64,000 bases of DNA. Source: Zygnema cylindricum (Eukaryota > Streptophyta > Zygnematophyceae > Zygnematales > Zygnemataceae). Position numbers and translations under genes: made by a program. The notes below the pieces were generated by a model, which worked only from the letters and a program-made list of their open reading frames with translations, ran no database searches and was not told the DNA's origin. Where the stretch lies: NCBI GenBank assembly GCA_037447655.1, contig JBBHKE010002354.1, forward strand, positions 1-64,000, given 5' to 3'. This document shows, in pieces, positions 21,779 through 35,057 of this stretch (position 1 is the stretch's first letter; each line of letters opens with the position of its first letter).

Positions 21779-24258
21779 TAGCACACAAATTGTCGGCCGA
21801 AAAATGGATCATGATAGGCGTGCATCTTTCCGACGAGGACCTCTCTTCAACACTTTTGGGAGGACTCCCTCAAACCTTTTCCCCTTCCATTTCCTCGTTT
21901 GACAATCTAGACCAATCCATTCTCTTTCACTCACTTTGTACCAAACTTTTGCATGAAGAGACAAAACTTCTCTCTTTTTCTGCTCAAAATCTCAATCATG
22001 CAAATGCCTTTATTGGTGAAAATCAGAAGACTAACTCTGGGAGGGTGCAGCGTTTGTTTTGTGCTTACTGCAAAACAAAAGGACATTCCATGGAAAACTG
22101 TCGAAAATTGGCAAGGCGGAAAGCAGCCGAGGCTTCCAATCCCCCTAAAACTAGAGGGAATGCCAACGTTGCCTATGCCAACCCAATAGTTCTTCCCGCC
22201 CCCCCACTCCCTCCACACCTTTCTTTCCCTACAAATTTTCCTTATCTTCACCATTATTCCCCTTCTCCGTCCCTTCCACAATCTTCTAACGCCGCAGCGC
22301 ACTATGCCTCTTCAAACCCCGTTAACCTCCCTTGGTCGACGCCTTTCTCCCCATATTTTTCTTCTAATTATCCCACTCAAGTAGTTTTTTCTTTTGTCCT
22401 CCCTCCCTCACCAGAATTTGGATATGGCAATGTTGCCCATCATATCCCAAATTCTGTCACTCCAGATACTCAATTTTCACAAGGGTACGCTTTTCTATCT
22501 CAAACCCTTGACGATTGGCTAATAGATAGTGGTGATAGTCACCACCTTTCACCACGATCTGATTGGTTCACTCACCTTTCTTCTCTATCATCTCCTATGC
22601 AGATTCGTTTAGGAGACGATCGCATTCAGTTGGCTACTCATTTTGGCGACATAAACGACCGTAATGTGTCTATTCACATTCGTAACGTCTTTTTTGTTTT
22701 TGGTCTAGCTAGGAATCTATTTTTTGTCAAAGTTGCCACTTTTGACGGCTTAAAAGCAGAATTTAATAATGATAGAGTAACGTTTTTTGATAGAAAAGAC
22801 AATAGTTCTGTAGGTTTTGGCGTAGCATAAGATTCTATGTACGTCTTACAATCTTATAGTACGCCAAAAATATTTGCTTTAAGTGGTAGCGTCGAAAGTT
22901 TTCCACTTTGGCATTTAAGATATGGTCATTTAAATAGCAAAAATTTGTGTACTTTGCCAAATCGTGTAACTGGACTAAATTCATTCTCTAACAAATCTTT
23001 GGATTTTTGTCACGGTTGCGTGCAAGGAAAAATGTTGCGTCATTCATTTCCCAGTAGCACTACCGTCATCACTGAACCACTTGCACTTGTACACACGGAC
23101 GTGTGTGGTCCCTTGCGCACTCGTAGCTACACTGGATCCCTTTATTTTGTTACTTACATTGACCACGCCACTCATTTTTCACACATGTTTTCAATCTATC
23201 ATAAATCAGACGCTTTTGCCTGATTTCAGGAATTTAAAGCGTTGGCAGAAAAATTTCACAACAAACGAATCAAGGTCTTGCGCAATGACAACGGTGGCGA
23301 TTTTTGACCAGCCAATTTTTTGACTTTCTCATGCAACATGGAATCTCACGTCATTTAACGGCGCCTCAGACGCCACAACAAAACGGCATTGCAGAAAGGT
23401 ATAATCGAACATTACATGACATGTCACGCTCTATGATGTACTTTGCATATTTGCCTTATGAATTTTAGGCATAGGCCGTCGTTTGCGCAAATTACTTACG
23501 CAATCTTTGTCGCACTAACGCTTTACCAAAACCTACTCCAATGGAAGCATGGTCCTCTCTCAAACCAAATATACGCCACCTTAGAATCTTTGGTTGTGAA
23601 GCGTGGTATAAAGACCTCCTCCAATCAGACGGCAAATTGGGCGCTCGCGCATTTCGTGGCATTTTCGTTGGGTACCCTCCAAATTCCAAAGAGTACCGCA
23701 TCTGGAGTTCTTCTCAGAATCGCGTCATCAGCTCCAGAGAAGTAACTTTCAACAAAACGCCACTTCTCCAAACCTTCTCTCGTATGCCATTTCGTTCCCC
23801 TCTCCCCCATTATCCGACTCTCCTTCCCTCGCCCTCTATGACCCTCTTCCCCCAAACCTTCCCCTTCAATCTCTTCAGCCATCAGAATTCACCTACCTTA
23901 CACCTTCCCACCCCTCTCCTCTAAATCCTACCATATTTTTCCCCTCATCATCTTCAAGTCCACCTCCTCCTCCATCTTCTCCTACCCCGCTTGTTTTCCC
24001 AGCTGCTCCCATCACTTCTACCAGCCATTCAACAGCCCTTCCACTTCATCCTATCACAAATTTTGAAGATAATTACTCCTCTCCCCCTCTTTCCCAAGAT
24101 GATCCTCTTTTTGACAATCTTTCTCCAACAATTTTTTCCCACTCACCTTTTCCTGGGCCTTATGCTCCTCTTCAACCTTCACTTTTCGAGCTTCAGCCTT
24201 CCTCTCTTTCTGACCACTCTCTTTTACCTCGCCGAAACCCCGCACGCTCTAGAGTTCT

Positions 24259-25312
24259 TGAAACTGTAGGACCTCCATAAGTCCTCAGAGTGGACAACTT
24301 CCAAGAAGCCTCTAGGATAACCCTGACCCCTTTGTGTTTCAGCAAAAACAACTGCCACCCTGGCAAACAATTACTCTGACCAACTTCACCCCTGTGAAGG
24401 CAAGACTCCCTTGATTCGATAGCAAAAAGAATCTTTGAATTTGCTCCTCGGAGAAGTAAGTTATGGAGGGTCAAATTTGACCTTTTGTACAAAAGTACTT
24501 TGGGAGAGAGGGTCCTATCTCCTATTTTTTCTTAGTCATATCTCTCTCACAGACTCTATATACTGATGTACGGAGCCAATCAGATTACAGTTCTGTACAC
24601 AAAAGCACAGCTGGCGGTGTACTTTCTGTACGGACACTGTACAACATGGCCTAAATGTCAACACATGGTATGTCCGGATTCGCTCTCTTAATCCTCGAAG
24701 ATGCCGCGATCCAATGTCATTCCGCCACGTGTCATCCGATGTGGCCATGACCAAAAACCGTCGAAATCCTCTTCCCCGATCTCGGCGTTAATTCCGGCCG
24801 TCCGATTAAATTCACATTTAATCATAGCCGTAATAAATACATGCGCGTATTCGTTTCATTAAAGAAATAAATGCGCGGTATTAGTTTCTTATCCATACCA
24901 TAATCCGTACTTTTACATTACTGGATCTATGTATCCCGTAAACAGTTACAGTTAAATGAATTATCCAACCTGATAATGATGAATTAAATATCAAACCATA
25001 TAGTACGTAACACTAGTTAAAGACTTAACGGCTAAGGCTACCGGCTACCGGCTGTCTGCCGTCCGGTAGGTAGCAGGATCAAATCCTGTGGCCGGCACAT
25101 ACCTTTTAGTAAATAAACCCTTAACTAATATATATTTCGAGTAAACCTCTGGATAGCCTAGGTAGCCATGGCTCTAGCTCCCTCTCCAATTTCTCAGTGA
25201 CTGCGACAAGTTTGAGAGTTGGAGAGAGAAGTTAGAGGTAGACTGCCTCGGCTTCTTTCTATATTTCTATTTAGACCTAGAAAATACTTTCAATAGACCA
25301 TTAATTTCTACA
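24259..25312 (-). repeat. 3' LTR of A1
   Basis: The 1054-bp LTR reads, on the minus strand, from TGTAGAAATTAATGG at 25312 to the end at 24259. The B-box-like palindrome CAGGATCAAATCCTG lies near 25074. Confidence 0.88.
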
Positions 25313-25325
25313 CTCCCCTTATTTT

Positions 25326-26655
25326 CTAGTCAATCTTTAATTTGAGACCACACTTCTCCCTGCAGAAAATTAGCTTAGGGGAAGGCACAGGTTTGGTCAT
25401 CATATCTGCTACCATCTCACTATCTAGTCGGTACTCTAAACTGATTATTTTGTTTTCTACTTTCTCTCTTACAAAGCTGAGTCTAATGTCCGTGTGTTTG
25501 GCTTTAAAATGATGTTTAGGATTGGCAGAAATAGCGATTGCTGCCTGATTATCACAAAAAAATTTCTGCACACCACTTTTAAGGTGACCAAGCTCACCAA
25601 GCAAAGACTTGACCCACATCAATTCTTTTACAGCAGAGCAAGAGGCCATATACTCAGCCTCCATGGTAGAATGAGCAACAACTTTTTGCTGTTTGCTACT
25701 CCAACAGTAAGCCCTATCACCCACATATAATACATATCCAGAAGTGCATTACCTCATCAGAGCATCACCATAACTGGCATCACTCCAAGAAGTGATGTCA
25801 GTATTCTCCCCACCCAAATGCAACCATAGATCCCTAGTTCCTATCAAATATCTAAGGACTCTCTTATTTGCCTCCCAATCCCTCTTAGTGGGAGCATTTA
25901 GACTTCTACTCAGCACTCCTACAGCTGCAGCTAAATCCGGCCGCGTACAATTCATAAAATAGATTAGACTTCCCACTACTTGCCTGTAAGGAATAGTCTT
26001 CATGAACTTCTGTTCTTCAAGAGATAATTCCTCGTCTAATACTATGACTCCTTCTTCCTCACTCCCCTCACTTCCCTTCTTCAACTCCATTGGAGTTGTA
26101 CAACTATTAGCATTATCCATCTGAAATTTTTCAAGCATGTTCCCTATTGCTTCCTTTTGAGTCAATCTTATAATCTTTCTTTTTCGGTCTCTTTCTACTT
26201 GAATTCCCAAAATATATTTTGCTTCCCCTATATCTTTCATTTCAAATCTCCCCTTAAGATCGATTTTCAGTTTATTAATTTTTTCCATTGATTTACTTAA
26301 AACAAGCAAATCATCAACATAAATTGCAATAAATATAAAACCTTCGTCATCTTCGAAAACATAGATTGAGTGATCTGAGCTGATCCAGATATATCCCAGA
26401 CTGGTAAGAAACTCATCAAGCTTCTTATTCCACTGTCGAGGTGCCTGTTTCAAACCATAAAGAGATTTAATCAGCCGGCATACCTTACTCTCCTCTCCTT
26501 CCTCCACAAACCCTTCGGGTTGTCGAATGAAGATCTCCTCTTCCAATTCTCCATGCAAAAAGGCTGTCTTGATGTCCATCTGGTGCACTTCCATGTCTTT
26601 CGCTGCTGCCTGGCTAAGAAGTATGCGGACCGAGGGAAATCTGACCACCAGGGCA
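25326..26655 (-). pseudogene. Reverse transcriptase C-terminal part and RNase H of A1
   Basis: The minus-strand reading starts at the break caused by element C with VVRFPSVRILLSQAA, then MDIKTAFLHGELEEEIF and YGLKQAPRQWNKKLDEF. The catalytic IYVDDLLVL is near 26310. RNase H follows with DASYGDALMR and, after a shift near 25740, YCWSSKQQKVVAHSTMEAEY and DMMTKPVP. The reading frame is largely open, so A1 is younger than A'. The missing N-terminal piece lies at 32821 and beyond. Confidence 0.88.
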
Positions 26656-26660
26656 AAGGT

Positions 26661-27640
26661 TGTTGAAATAAGAAATCATAATACTCACTAAACAGAGCTG
26701 TGAGGAGAGACCAAGTACTTAGAATATTTTGGTCTAGATAAGTTGTAATACTTACCTCATTAAGTGTGTCAGTAGCAGTAGTACTTTTGAAGTGTATTGT
26801 ACTTCTGTAGGGACACGCGTCAGAAAATAAACATCATACGCGTTTTTGGGAAAGCGCCGACACACTTTACCACGCGTCACACATCGAACGAATACTGTTG
26901 AAGAATTGAACAGACGGAGACTCAACCGATTATCTGCAAAGATAGTGGTACAACATTCAACGACGACCGTAGATGCGAATCGAGTGAACGGACGAGATTC
27001 ACGTGGGACCACAAATGACTCATCACTTTGTACGATCTCAGGTGACTTGGAGCACTTGATCAACAATCGGCTTGACGCTAGCATCCACTGCTGACTAAGC
27101 ACCCTAAACACTACTGTACGCGAATCTATTTGCATATCTGAAACACAGTAGTCTTTACTTAGCAAATTAGAATGTAGCGTTCCACTAAGTATATTTTTGT
27201 TTAGTAGTCAAATATGGTTTGGATGTACTCACAGTACAAATAGTGTACTGATTCAGTACCTTGTCGTAGTGTAGTACAGTACTGTTGTTCCAGGTGTAGA
27301 CATCGGATTAGTTAGTTTTCAGTAGAAACTCTTTGTGTGTATAAAGTTAGGACTTAGCCAAAATTGTAAGTATCCAGTATTGAGATCTAACTCTCTAAGG
27401 GACAGTTTTTGGGGAAACTTCGAAGTGTTGTATTTTATGGTATACTAGTTCAATTGGACTGCAATTATGGGAATTGGCAGACTCCATGTGATAATATATT
27501 ATTGTGGATTTTGGTGATATTTGGAAACTGTGAGCACATTTTGTGTTATATCAAAGTTGGTTGTTTGATAAGATTTCTAGTATGTCTACATCCACTACTA
27601 CTGGTGGACCTCCACCTGCAACTGTGGTTGTAGAACAACA
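26661..27640 (+). repeat. 5' LTR of C
   Basis: The LTR is 980 bp and ends TAGAACAACA. Its last 59 bases contain the gag start codon (27582). The sequence directly after it, GATTATGGGCC, is one mismatch from the half-tRNA primer-binding motif. Confidence 0.9.
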
Positions 27641-30600
27641 GATTATGGGCCTTTTGTCCAGAATTCCTGTCATCAACGGCCAAAAGTATGCATACTGGGC
27701 AGCTATGGTTGAATCATCTTTTGAAACTGCTGACTTGATGGGGGTCTTGGATGGATCTCTTGCTGAAACGAATCCGAGCTGGGCTAAGAAGCACTCTCTC
27801 GCTCGAAACAATTTAATTCTTTGTATCTCAGAGAGTCTGGTTATGTCTCGGCTCAAGATGAAAAAGGCGAGCGAGATATGGACTTCACTGAAAAATTCCC
27901 ACGAAAAGGCGAACGTCCAGGAGGAGCTTCTGGTGGCTGGCCGGATCAGGGACCACAAATACTCGGGGGGGTCTATGACCGAGTATTGTTATAAGTTTAG
28001 GGAACTCATTGATGCACACTCTTCAGCTGGTGGAACTTTTCCAGAGTTATAGCAGGCTGCTTTACTTATTAGAGGTCTCCTTAGTCATATGAAGGGAGTG
28101 TCTGCAGCTTTAGAGGGCATAATAAGTCTAGTTGGACTTTTCAGTTAGCTTACAATCTTATGCTAGAGGAAGAGTCTACAAGTAAGGTCCTTGATGGTGA
28201 AAAGAAAGAAGAGGCTTTAAGTACAGACTTTTGAAAGAAAAAATCAGTTTAATCAGAACAGAAACCAATTTAACCAGACTCAAAACCGGTTTAATCAGAA
28301 TCAGACACAATTTAATCAGGGCAGTCAAAGGCCAAATAGACAGTCTTCTAACGCTTGTTTTTATTGTTCTAAGAGGGGACATGGTCATAAATATTGTCCA
28401 AAACTGAAAAAGGCAAATGAAACAGGTTTATACAGACCCGGATGGCAACAAAGCCAGTTTCACCAAGGATTTTCTGGCAATCCCTCACGAGGGAATGCCC
28501 TTTTTTCAACCTTTGCAGATGATGCAGATTCATCTCTGAGTTTGAATGATGAAGAGGATGCGGAGTTATTTGCTATGGCGGCAGCGATGGAGGGTCCTAA
28601 AGACGGTGGATGGATCATGGACACCGGGGCATCAGCCCACATGTGCTAAGACAAAGCCGCTTTTACAAATTTAAAGCATACACCTCCGAAAAATATCTAC
28701 TATGTTGGTGGCATGAATGTCCAGTCATCGGCTCGGGGGGGTGTATCTCTAATGGTAGATGTGGGGGGAAAGTTTGTAGAAAGAACTCTCCACAATGTTT
28801 TACATGTTCCAGATTTTAAAAAGAATCTCTTTTCTACGTCTTTAGTAGAGAGTAAGGGTTTTGAGGTCACCCTTAAAGGGGGGAGACAGGTTGTTAGTAA
28901 GCTAGGAAAAATAGCAGTAACAGGAACAAGAGATGCCAGTAAGATGTACAGGATGGACATGGCTGAATGCAAAGAAAAATATGTTTTGTATTCCAGTGTG
29001 TTATCTGAGAATGAGTTATGGCATAAGAGGTTAGGACATATCAATTATGAAAGTTTGAGAAAAATGGTGAATGCTGGGAAAGTTAAGGGTGTTTCTCTCA
29101 CATCTCAGCCTGTAAAAACCAGCAATGGCTGCTCACTAGGAAAAATTCATAAATTGCCATTCCCACAGAAATCGGAAAACAGATCTACAAAAGTTCTATA
29201 GCTCGTTCATTCGGATGTCCTCGGCCCATCCCAAGTACCGTCAGCTGCAGGGGTACAGTATATGGTCACTTTCACTGATGATTTCTCCAGGTACACAAAA
29301 GTCTATTTTATGAGGAACAAGAGTGAAGTGTTCACTCACTTCAAGCACTATAAAGTCTGGGCTGAAAAACTACACGGAGTGCCAATCTTGGCGTTCAGAT
29401 CGGATAATGGAGGTGAATACACCTCTAACGAATTTAAGCAATTTCTACTTGATGAAGGTATAAGTCACAATCTGACGGTTCCATATACTCCTGAGCATAA
29501 TGGAGTTTCTGAAAGATTAAACAAGACAGTAACAGAGGTTGCTAGGTCTATGCTTGCAGACAAAGGTGTAGATCTGAAATTCTGGGCTGAAGCATTAAAC
29601 TGCGCGGTCTATATAAAGAATAGAGTAGCATCCAGATCTATCAACACTACACCTTATGAGTTGTGGACAGGAAAGGTACCAGATGTTAGTCACATTAAAG
29701 TGTTTGGGAGTAAATGCTATATTTTAGATAACTCACTAGATAAGTGGAAAATAGAAGCCAAAGGCTTAGCAGGAATTCTCTTGGGGTATGATGATAATAC
29801 AAAGGGGTATAGAGTGTATGTATTAGATAAACAAAAAATCTTTGTGTCTCGGAACATTCGGATTAAAGATGAACAGGATTCGGGTGATCTGTTTAAAGTC
29901 ACACATGAGGCGACAGAAAAACAAGACACAAGAGTATGTCATCTTTCACCATCACCATCAGGTGTATTTTCCAGTGCAACCCCATCCCATAACAACTTCG
30001 GCTACTACACCGCTTGTTCCTGCTACGGTTGCTTCTCCACTGTTCAAACTCCGGAGGACCAGACTGCTACACCTTCGGATCCTGCGGCAATTTCGGCACC
30101 ACGAAATCGGAGATTGCCAACCATTTCAACCTCAGAATTTTTGGGGGGAAGAAGATCTAGCAGTCGTCTGCAAACCGGTTCTCACTTTGCTTTTTCTACA
30201 GCATCAGGGGAGCCTATGACTATTAAAGAGGCCTTCTCATCACCGGAGAGAAATTACTCGATTGAGGCGGCCAACGATGAGATGAAGTCGATTATGGAAG
30301 CATAGACATGGGAGCTGGTGGACCTGCTTCCGCGGAGGAGAGCCATTGGAAGCAAGTGGGTATTCAAAGTCAAACTAAATCCGGATAACACTTTCGAAAG
30401 ATATAAGGCCAGACTTGTGGCTAAAAGGTACAACCAGAAAGAAGGTATTGACTTTGAGGAAACCTTCTCCCTAGTCGTCAGATTTCCTACACTAACAATT
30501 ATTTTGAGTATAGGTGCTATACAAAACATGGAAATTCATCAATTGGATGTTAAGACAACCTTTTTCCATGGAGAGTTAGAAGAAACTATTTATATGTAGC

Positions 30601-31786
30601 AGATTGAAATGTATGAAGAAAAAGGAAAAGAAAAGTCAGTGTGTAAACTGATAAAATTTCTGTATGGGCTGAAATAAGCCTCCAGACAATGGAATCTAAA
30701 GCTAGATATATTTCTGACTAGTCTAGGATTCAAAAGAATCAGCTCAGATCACTTAGAATATGTCTAACAAGGGGAAGATGGAATTCTTTATATCGCTGTA
30801 TATGTGGATGATCTTTTACTAATAAGCAAATCCATAGATAAAATAAACCGTATTAAAGCAGCTTTGAGGTCTAAGTTTGAAATGAAAGACCTCAGTGAGG
30901 CTAAATATATTCTGGGCATACAAGTTGAAAGAGACAGAGATAACAGATTGATTATGCTAACCCAGAAAGAAGCAATAGGGAACATGCTGGAAAAATTTGA
31001 GATGAAAGATGTGAAGGGATCTGTAACTACCATGAAAGCTAGGCAGAAGTTTCAGGGAAGTGAATCAGACTCAGGCATAATGGTTAGTGAAAGCTTGGAG
31101 TCAGGGGAAGAAGAGTTTATGGCTACAAAGCCATACAGACAAGTAGTGGGAAGTCTTATTTATTTTATGAATTGTACGAGGCCTGACATCGCTGCAGTTG
31201 TAGGAGTCTTAAGTAGGAGTCTTCAGAACCCAAAAAGAGCAGATTGGGAAGCAGCAAAGAGGGTTCTGAGATACCTGGCAGGTACCCGAAACCTCAAGCT
31301 TATACTCGGTGGAGGGGAGGTAAATTACAGACTTGGAGCAATGCCAACTATGGAGATATGCCAAGCCAGAAATCAACAACCGGCTTCGTTCTGAAAATTG
31401 GGAATGGAACTTGCTGCTGGAGCAGCAAATTACAAAAGGTTACAGCTTAGTCCACGATGGAGTTGGAATATATGGCAGCCAGCTCTGCCCTCAAGGAACT
31501 CTTATGGGTTAATGCCACTTTGCAGGAATTTGGGTATATGCAAACCGGTCCTCAGGTTATCTGGTGTGACAATCAGGCAGCAATTGCCATTGCCTCTAAC
31601 CCTAGTCATTATTTTAAAAGCAAACACATGGATGTCAGACTACACTTTGTGAGAGAAAATGTGCTTGCAAGAGTGGTAAAAATGAGTTATTTACCTGATG
31701 AAAAGATGGTGGCTGATATGATGACTAAAGCTCTTCCAGCTCCTAAGTTGAAGTATTGCAGAGAGTCTGTGGGGTTAAGTGAGTAA
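27582..31786 (+). pseudogene. Gag-Pol of element C, broken by stops
   Basis: Gag begins [20 protein letters not shown] inside the LTR and continues without a break through the primer-binding site to VINGQKYAYWAAMVESSF, then a stop at 28050. The zinc knuckle CFYCSKRGHGHKYC lies near 28353 and the protease DTGASAHMC near 28620, followed at once by TAA. The integrase (28713-30305) has LWHKRLGHIN, RSDNGGEYTS and PYTPEHNGVSERLNKT. Reverse transcriptase (30318-31190) keeps YVDDLLLISKS near 30804. Most parts share one frame until a shift near 31330, and RNase H ends at 31786. It was once a single fused Gag-Pol. Confidence 0.88.
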
Positions 31787-31809
31787 GCGAGTCTAAAGAT
31801 TTAGGGGAG

Positions 31810-32815
31810 TGTTGAAATAAGAAATCTTAATACTCACTAAACAGAGTTGTGAGGAGAGACCAAGTACTTAGAATATTTTGGTCTAGATAAGTTGTAATAC
31901 TTACCACATTTAGCGTGACAGTAGCAGTAGTACTTTTGAAGTGTATTGTACTTCTGTGGGGACACGCGTCAGAAAATAAACATCATACGGGTTTTTGGGA
32001 AAGCGCCAACACACATTACCACGCGTCACACATCGAACGAATACTGTTGAAGAATCAGATGGACGGAGACTCAACCGATTATCCGCGAAGATAGTGGTAC
32101 AACATTCAACGACAACCGTAGATGCGAATCGAGTGAACGGACGAGATTCACGTGAGACCACAAATGACTCATCACTTTGTACGATCTCAGGTGACTTGGA
32201 GCACTTAATCAACAGTCGGTTGGACGCTAGCATCCACTGCTGACTAAGCACCCTGAACACTACTATACGGGAATCTATTTGCATATCTGAAACACAGTAG
32301 TCTTTACTTAGCGAATTAGAATGTAGCGTTCCACTAAGTATATTTTTGTTTAGTAGTCAAATAGAGTTTGGACGTACTCACAGTACAAATAGTGTACTGA
32401 TTCGGTACCTTGTCGTAGTGTAGTACAGTACTTTTGTTCTAAGTGTAGACATCGGATTAGTTAGTTTTCAGTAGATACTCTCTGTGAGTATAAAGTTAGG
32501 ACTTCGCCAAAATAGTAAGTATCCAGTATTCAGATCAAACTCTCTAAGGGACAGTTTTGGGGAAACTTCCAAGTGTTGTATCTTATGATATACTGGTTCA
32601 ATTGGGCTGCAATTTTGGGAATTGGCAGACTGCATGTGGTACTGTATTTTTATGGAATTTGGTGATATTTGGAAACTGTGAGCACATTTTGTGTTATATC
32701 AAAGTTGGTTGTTTGATAGGATTTCAGGTAGCTTTTGCAGAAGTCTATATCTACATCCACTACTACTGGTGGACCTCCACCTGCAACTGTGGTTGTAGAA
32801 CAACAAAGGTTTCTT
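31810..32815 (+). repeat. 3' LTR of C
   Basis: It is 1006 bp, against 980 bp in the 5' copy. A main difference lies near 32725-32750, where AGGTAGCTTTTGCAGAAG is extra. The ATG that starts gag in the 5' LTR reads ATA here. Confidence 0.9.
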
Positions 32816-32820
32816 CGTAG

Positions 32821-33866
32821 TCAATTCCCTCCTTTTGTGTAATTCCCTTTGCCACTAATCGAGCCTTGTAGCGCTCGATTGTGTTATCTGGGTTCAGTTT
32901 TAATTTCGGTCTGCCCCTCCTTTAACCGAAGCTCAGTTAGCTTAGTGCACTCTGCCATATAATGCCCAGGTTTCTTACAAAAATAACATAAACCTTTGGG
33001 AGCCCTTGGTCCGAACTCGTCAGTTTGATTTTTCTACTCCCTCCCCTCATAGTTTCCGACCGGTTTCCGGGAATCCTTGTTCCTCCAATCGATCGCAGTT
33101 GCCCAGGCTTGGCCACTCTTTCCTCCCTTTCGGATCTCAATCGTATTCTCCCGAACGAGAATCATCCCTACCAATGAGTTCCATATCCACCTTGAGTCCG
33201 GCAAGTCTTGCACACGGTTGACTATGTTCTCGAACTCATCGGGTAACTTCATCAGTAAACAGTTAACCTTTTCTTTTTAACTTAAATCTTTTCCCGCACT
33301 CTTTAGCTCATTGAAGAATGTAGCAAGCTCATTGCAAAAATCCAACATCTTCCCCCCTTTGTATACATACTCCTTAACTTTGTGATCAACCAACTGTTGA
33401 TGCTGAATCGTACCACTTCGGTACATCTCTATGAGAGCCATCTCAAGATCAGATGCCCTTTCTACCTACAAATGAGGACATGCAGGTCCTTGAGTGAGAT
33501 GGCGTAGGATGAAGTGCTTTGTCGCCATATTGTTGAAGTCCCACGTTTCAGTATCATTCTCCTCGTTCCTCCGAATAGTTGACATGAATGCCGAACCACT
33601 TGCTATTGGTGTGGTCGCCTCCTTCTCCTTTCCTTTGTCCACCACCTCTCCTTCTTTTGTTTCCTCCGTTGAAAGTGGATCCTCTTTTATGATGAATCTG
33701 CTTTACTCCAAACCCTAGAAGAATTCCAAGACTTGATGGACGCCCCAACCGTCCACTCACTATCCCCCAAAACCTTTTTTCGCATAGAGCTCCTATCATC
33801 ATACTTTCCCATTATAGGAAGCCAGTTCCATGAAAGATTGGTACCCTAGAGGGTGGGCCCATAACC
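32821..33866 (-). pseudogene. Gag and short reverse transcriptase piece of A1
   Basis: On the minus strand the primer-binding site GGTTATGGGCCCACC (33852-33866) is followed by Gag starting MMIGALCEKRFWGIVSG at 33802. LPDEFENIVNRVQDLPDS and a zinc knuckle with CYFCKKPGHYMAEC (near 32990) follow. After RLKEGQT the sequence jumps directly to [19 protein letters not shown] of the reverse transcriptase. This shows a deletion of protease, integrase and the linker. The piece ends where C inserted. Confidence 0.85.
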
Positions 33867-33943
33867 TGAAACTCTGAGACCTCCATAAGTCCTCAGAGTG
33901 GACAGCTTCCAAGAAGCCTCAAGGATAACCCTGACCCCTTTGT

Positions 33944-34993
33944 TGTAGAAACTAATGGTTTTATTAGTATTTTCTAGGTCTGAAAAGAAATATAGAAGTC
34001 GAGGCAGTCTATCTCTAACTTCTCTCTCCAACTCTCAAACTTGTCGCAGTCACTGAGAAATTGGAGAGGAAGCTAGAGCCATGGCTACCTTGGCTATCTT
34101 GAGGTTTACGGGAATTTTATATTAGGGTTTATATATTTAATAAAAATGTATGTGCCGGCGGCAGGATTTGATCCTTGTACCTGCCGGCCGGCAGATACGA
34201 AGTAGCCGGTAGCCTTAGCCGTTTAATCTAGCGGTAGTGTTACCTAACGTATAGTTTGATAATTATTTACATATGTATACAAGCGATAAACCATTTAACT
34301 GCAATGAATTACGGGATACATAGATCCAGTAATATATAATGTACGACTTACGGTACGGACACAAATCAGTACCGCGCATTTGTTTCGTAAATGAAACAAA
34401 TACCGCGCATGTATTTATTACGGCTACGATTAAAAGCCGAATTTAATCAGACGGCCGGGATTAGCGCCGAGATCGCGGAGGAAGATTTCGGCGGTTTGTT
34501 GCCATCGCCACATCGGATGACGCGTGGCGAAATTCCGTTGGATTGTGGAATCTCCGGAGATTATGGCAACGAATCCGGATTTGACATGTGTCGACATTTT
34601 GGCCATGTCGTACAATGTCCGTACATAAAGTACACCGGCAGCTGTACTTTTGCGTACGGAACTCAATTCTGATTGGTTCCGTACATCACTAGATAGAGTC
34701 TGTGAGAGAGATAGGACTTAGAAAAATTAGAAGATAGGACCCCCTCTCCCAGAGAGCTTCTGTACAAAAGGTCAACTTTGACCCTCCATAACTTACTGCT
34801 CAGGGGAGCAAATTCAGAGATTCTTTTTGCTATCGACTCAGGGGAGTCTTGTCTTCACAAGGGTGAAGTTGGTCAGAGTTTTTGTCTGCCAGGGTGGCAG
34901 TTATTTTTGCTTAAACACAAAGGGGTTAGGATTATCCTAGAGGCTTCTTCGAAGCTGTCCACTCTGAGGACTTATAGAGGTCTCAGAGTTTCA
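33944..34993 (+). repeat. 5' LTR of A2
   Basis: It starts TGTAGAAACTAATGG and ends CTCAGAGTTTCA. It contains GGATTTGATCC near 34168 and a run of CCGTACATAAAGTACACCGG-type sequence near 34620. Confidence 0.93.
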
Positions 34994-35008
34994 GGTTATG
35001 GGCCCACC
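34994..35008 (+). promoter_or_regulatory. Half-tRNA primer-binding site of A2
   Basis: GGTTATGGGCCCACC starts at the first base after the LTR. It is a 15-nt match to the complement of the plant initiator tRNA-Met anticodon arm (GGTGGGCCCATAACC as I recall it). The usual plant copia site, TGGTATCAGAGC, is absent. Confidence 0.8.
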
Positions 35009-35057
35009 CTCTAGGGTACCAATCTTTAATGGAACTGGCTTCATATACTCGGAAAGT

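Larger units (their letters stand above)
21225..24258 (+). pseudogene. Gag, protease and integrase part of D1
   Basis: Gag begins MTSANPPPIGYGPSHATSN, with the first nine codons in the LTR. FDGQNFYDW near 21295 is typical of copia Gag. A 115-bp tandem duplication then shifts the frame. A CCHC zinc knuckle (CAYCKTKGHSMENC) lies at about 22060-22101. The protease has WLIDSGDSHH near 22520. The pre-integrase region has LWHLRYGHLN and CHGCVQGK (22900-23030), followed by LVHTDVCGP of the integrase. TGA at 23221 and further frameshifts break the integrase, and a proline-rich linker runs to the point where A1 inserted (24258). Confidence 0.85.
26661..32815 (+). mobile_element. Ty1/copia element C, plus strand, complete with target-site duplication
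   Basis: A 6155-bp element with LTRs 26661-27640 and 31810-32815 is bounded by a perfect 5-bp duplication AAGGT (26656-26660 and 32816-32820). It is inserted in the reverse transcriptase of A1 in the opposite orientation. Its LTRs start TGTTGAAATAAG and end GAACAACA. Gag-pol is in one frame as far as RNase H. C is a different family from A and D in LTR sequence and Gag. Confidence 0.94.

Noticed and set aside
27582-28049. Host gene starting in the LTR of element C
   Set aside because: The protein continues as a copia Gag with zinc knuckle, protease and polymerase downstream in the same frame.
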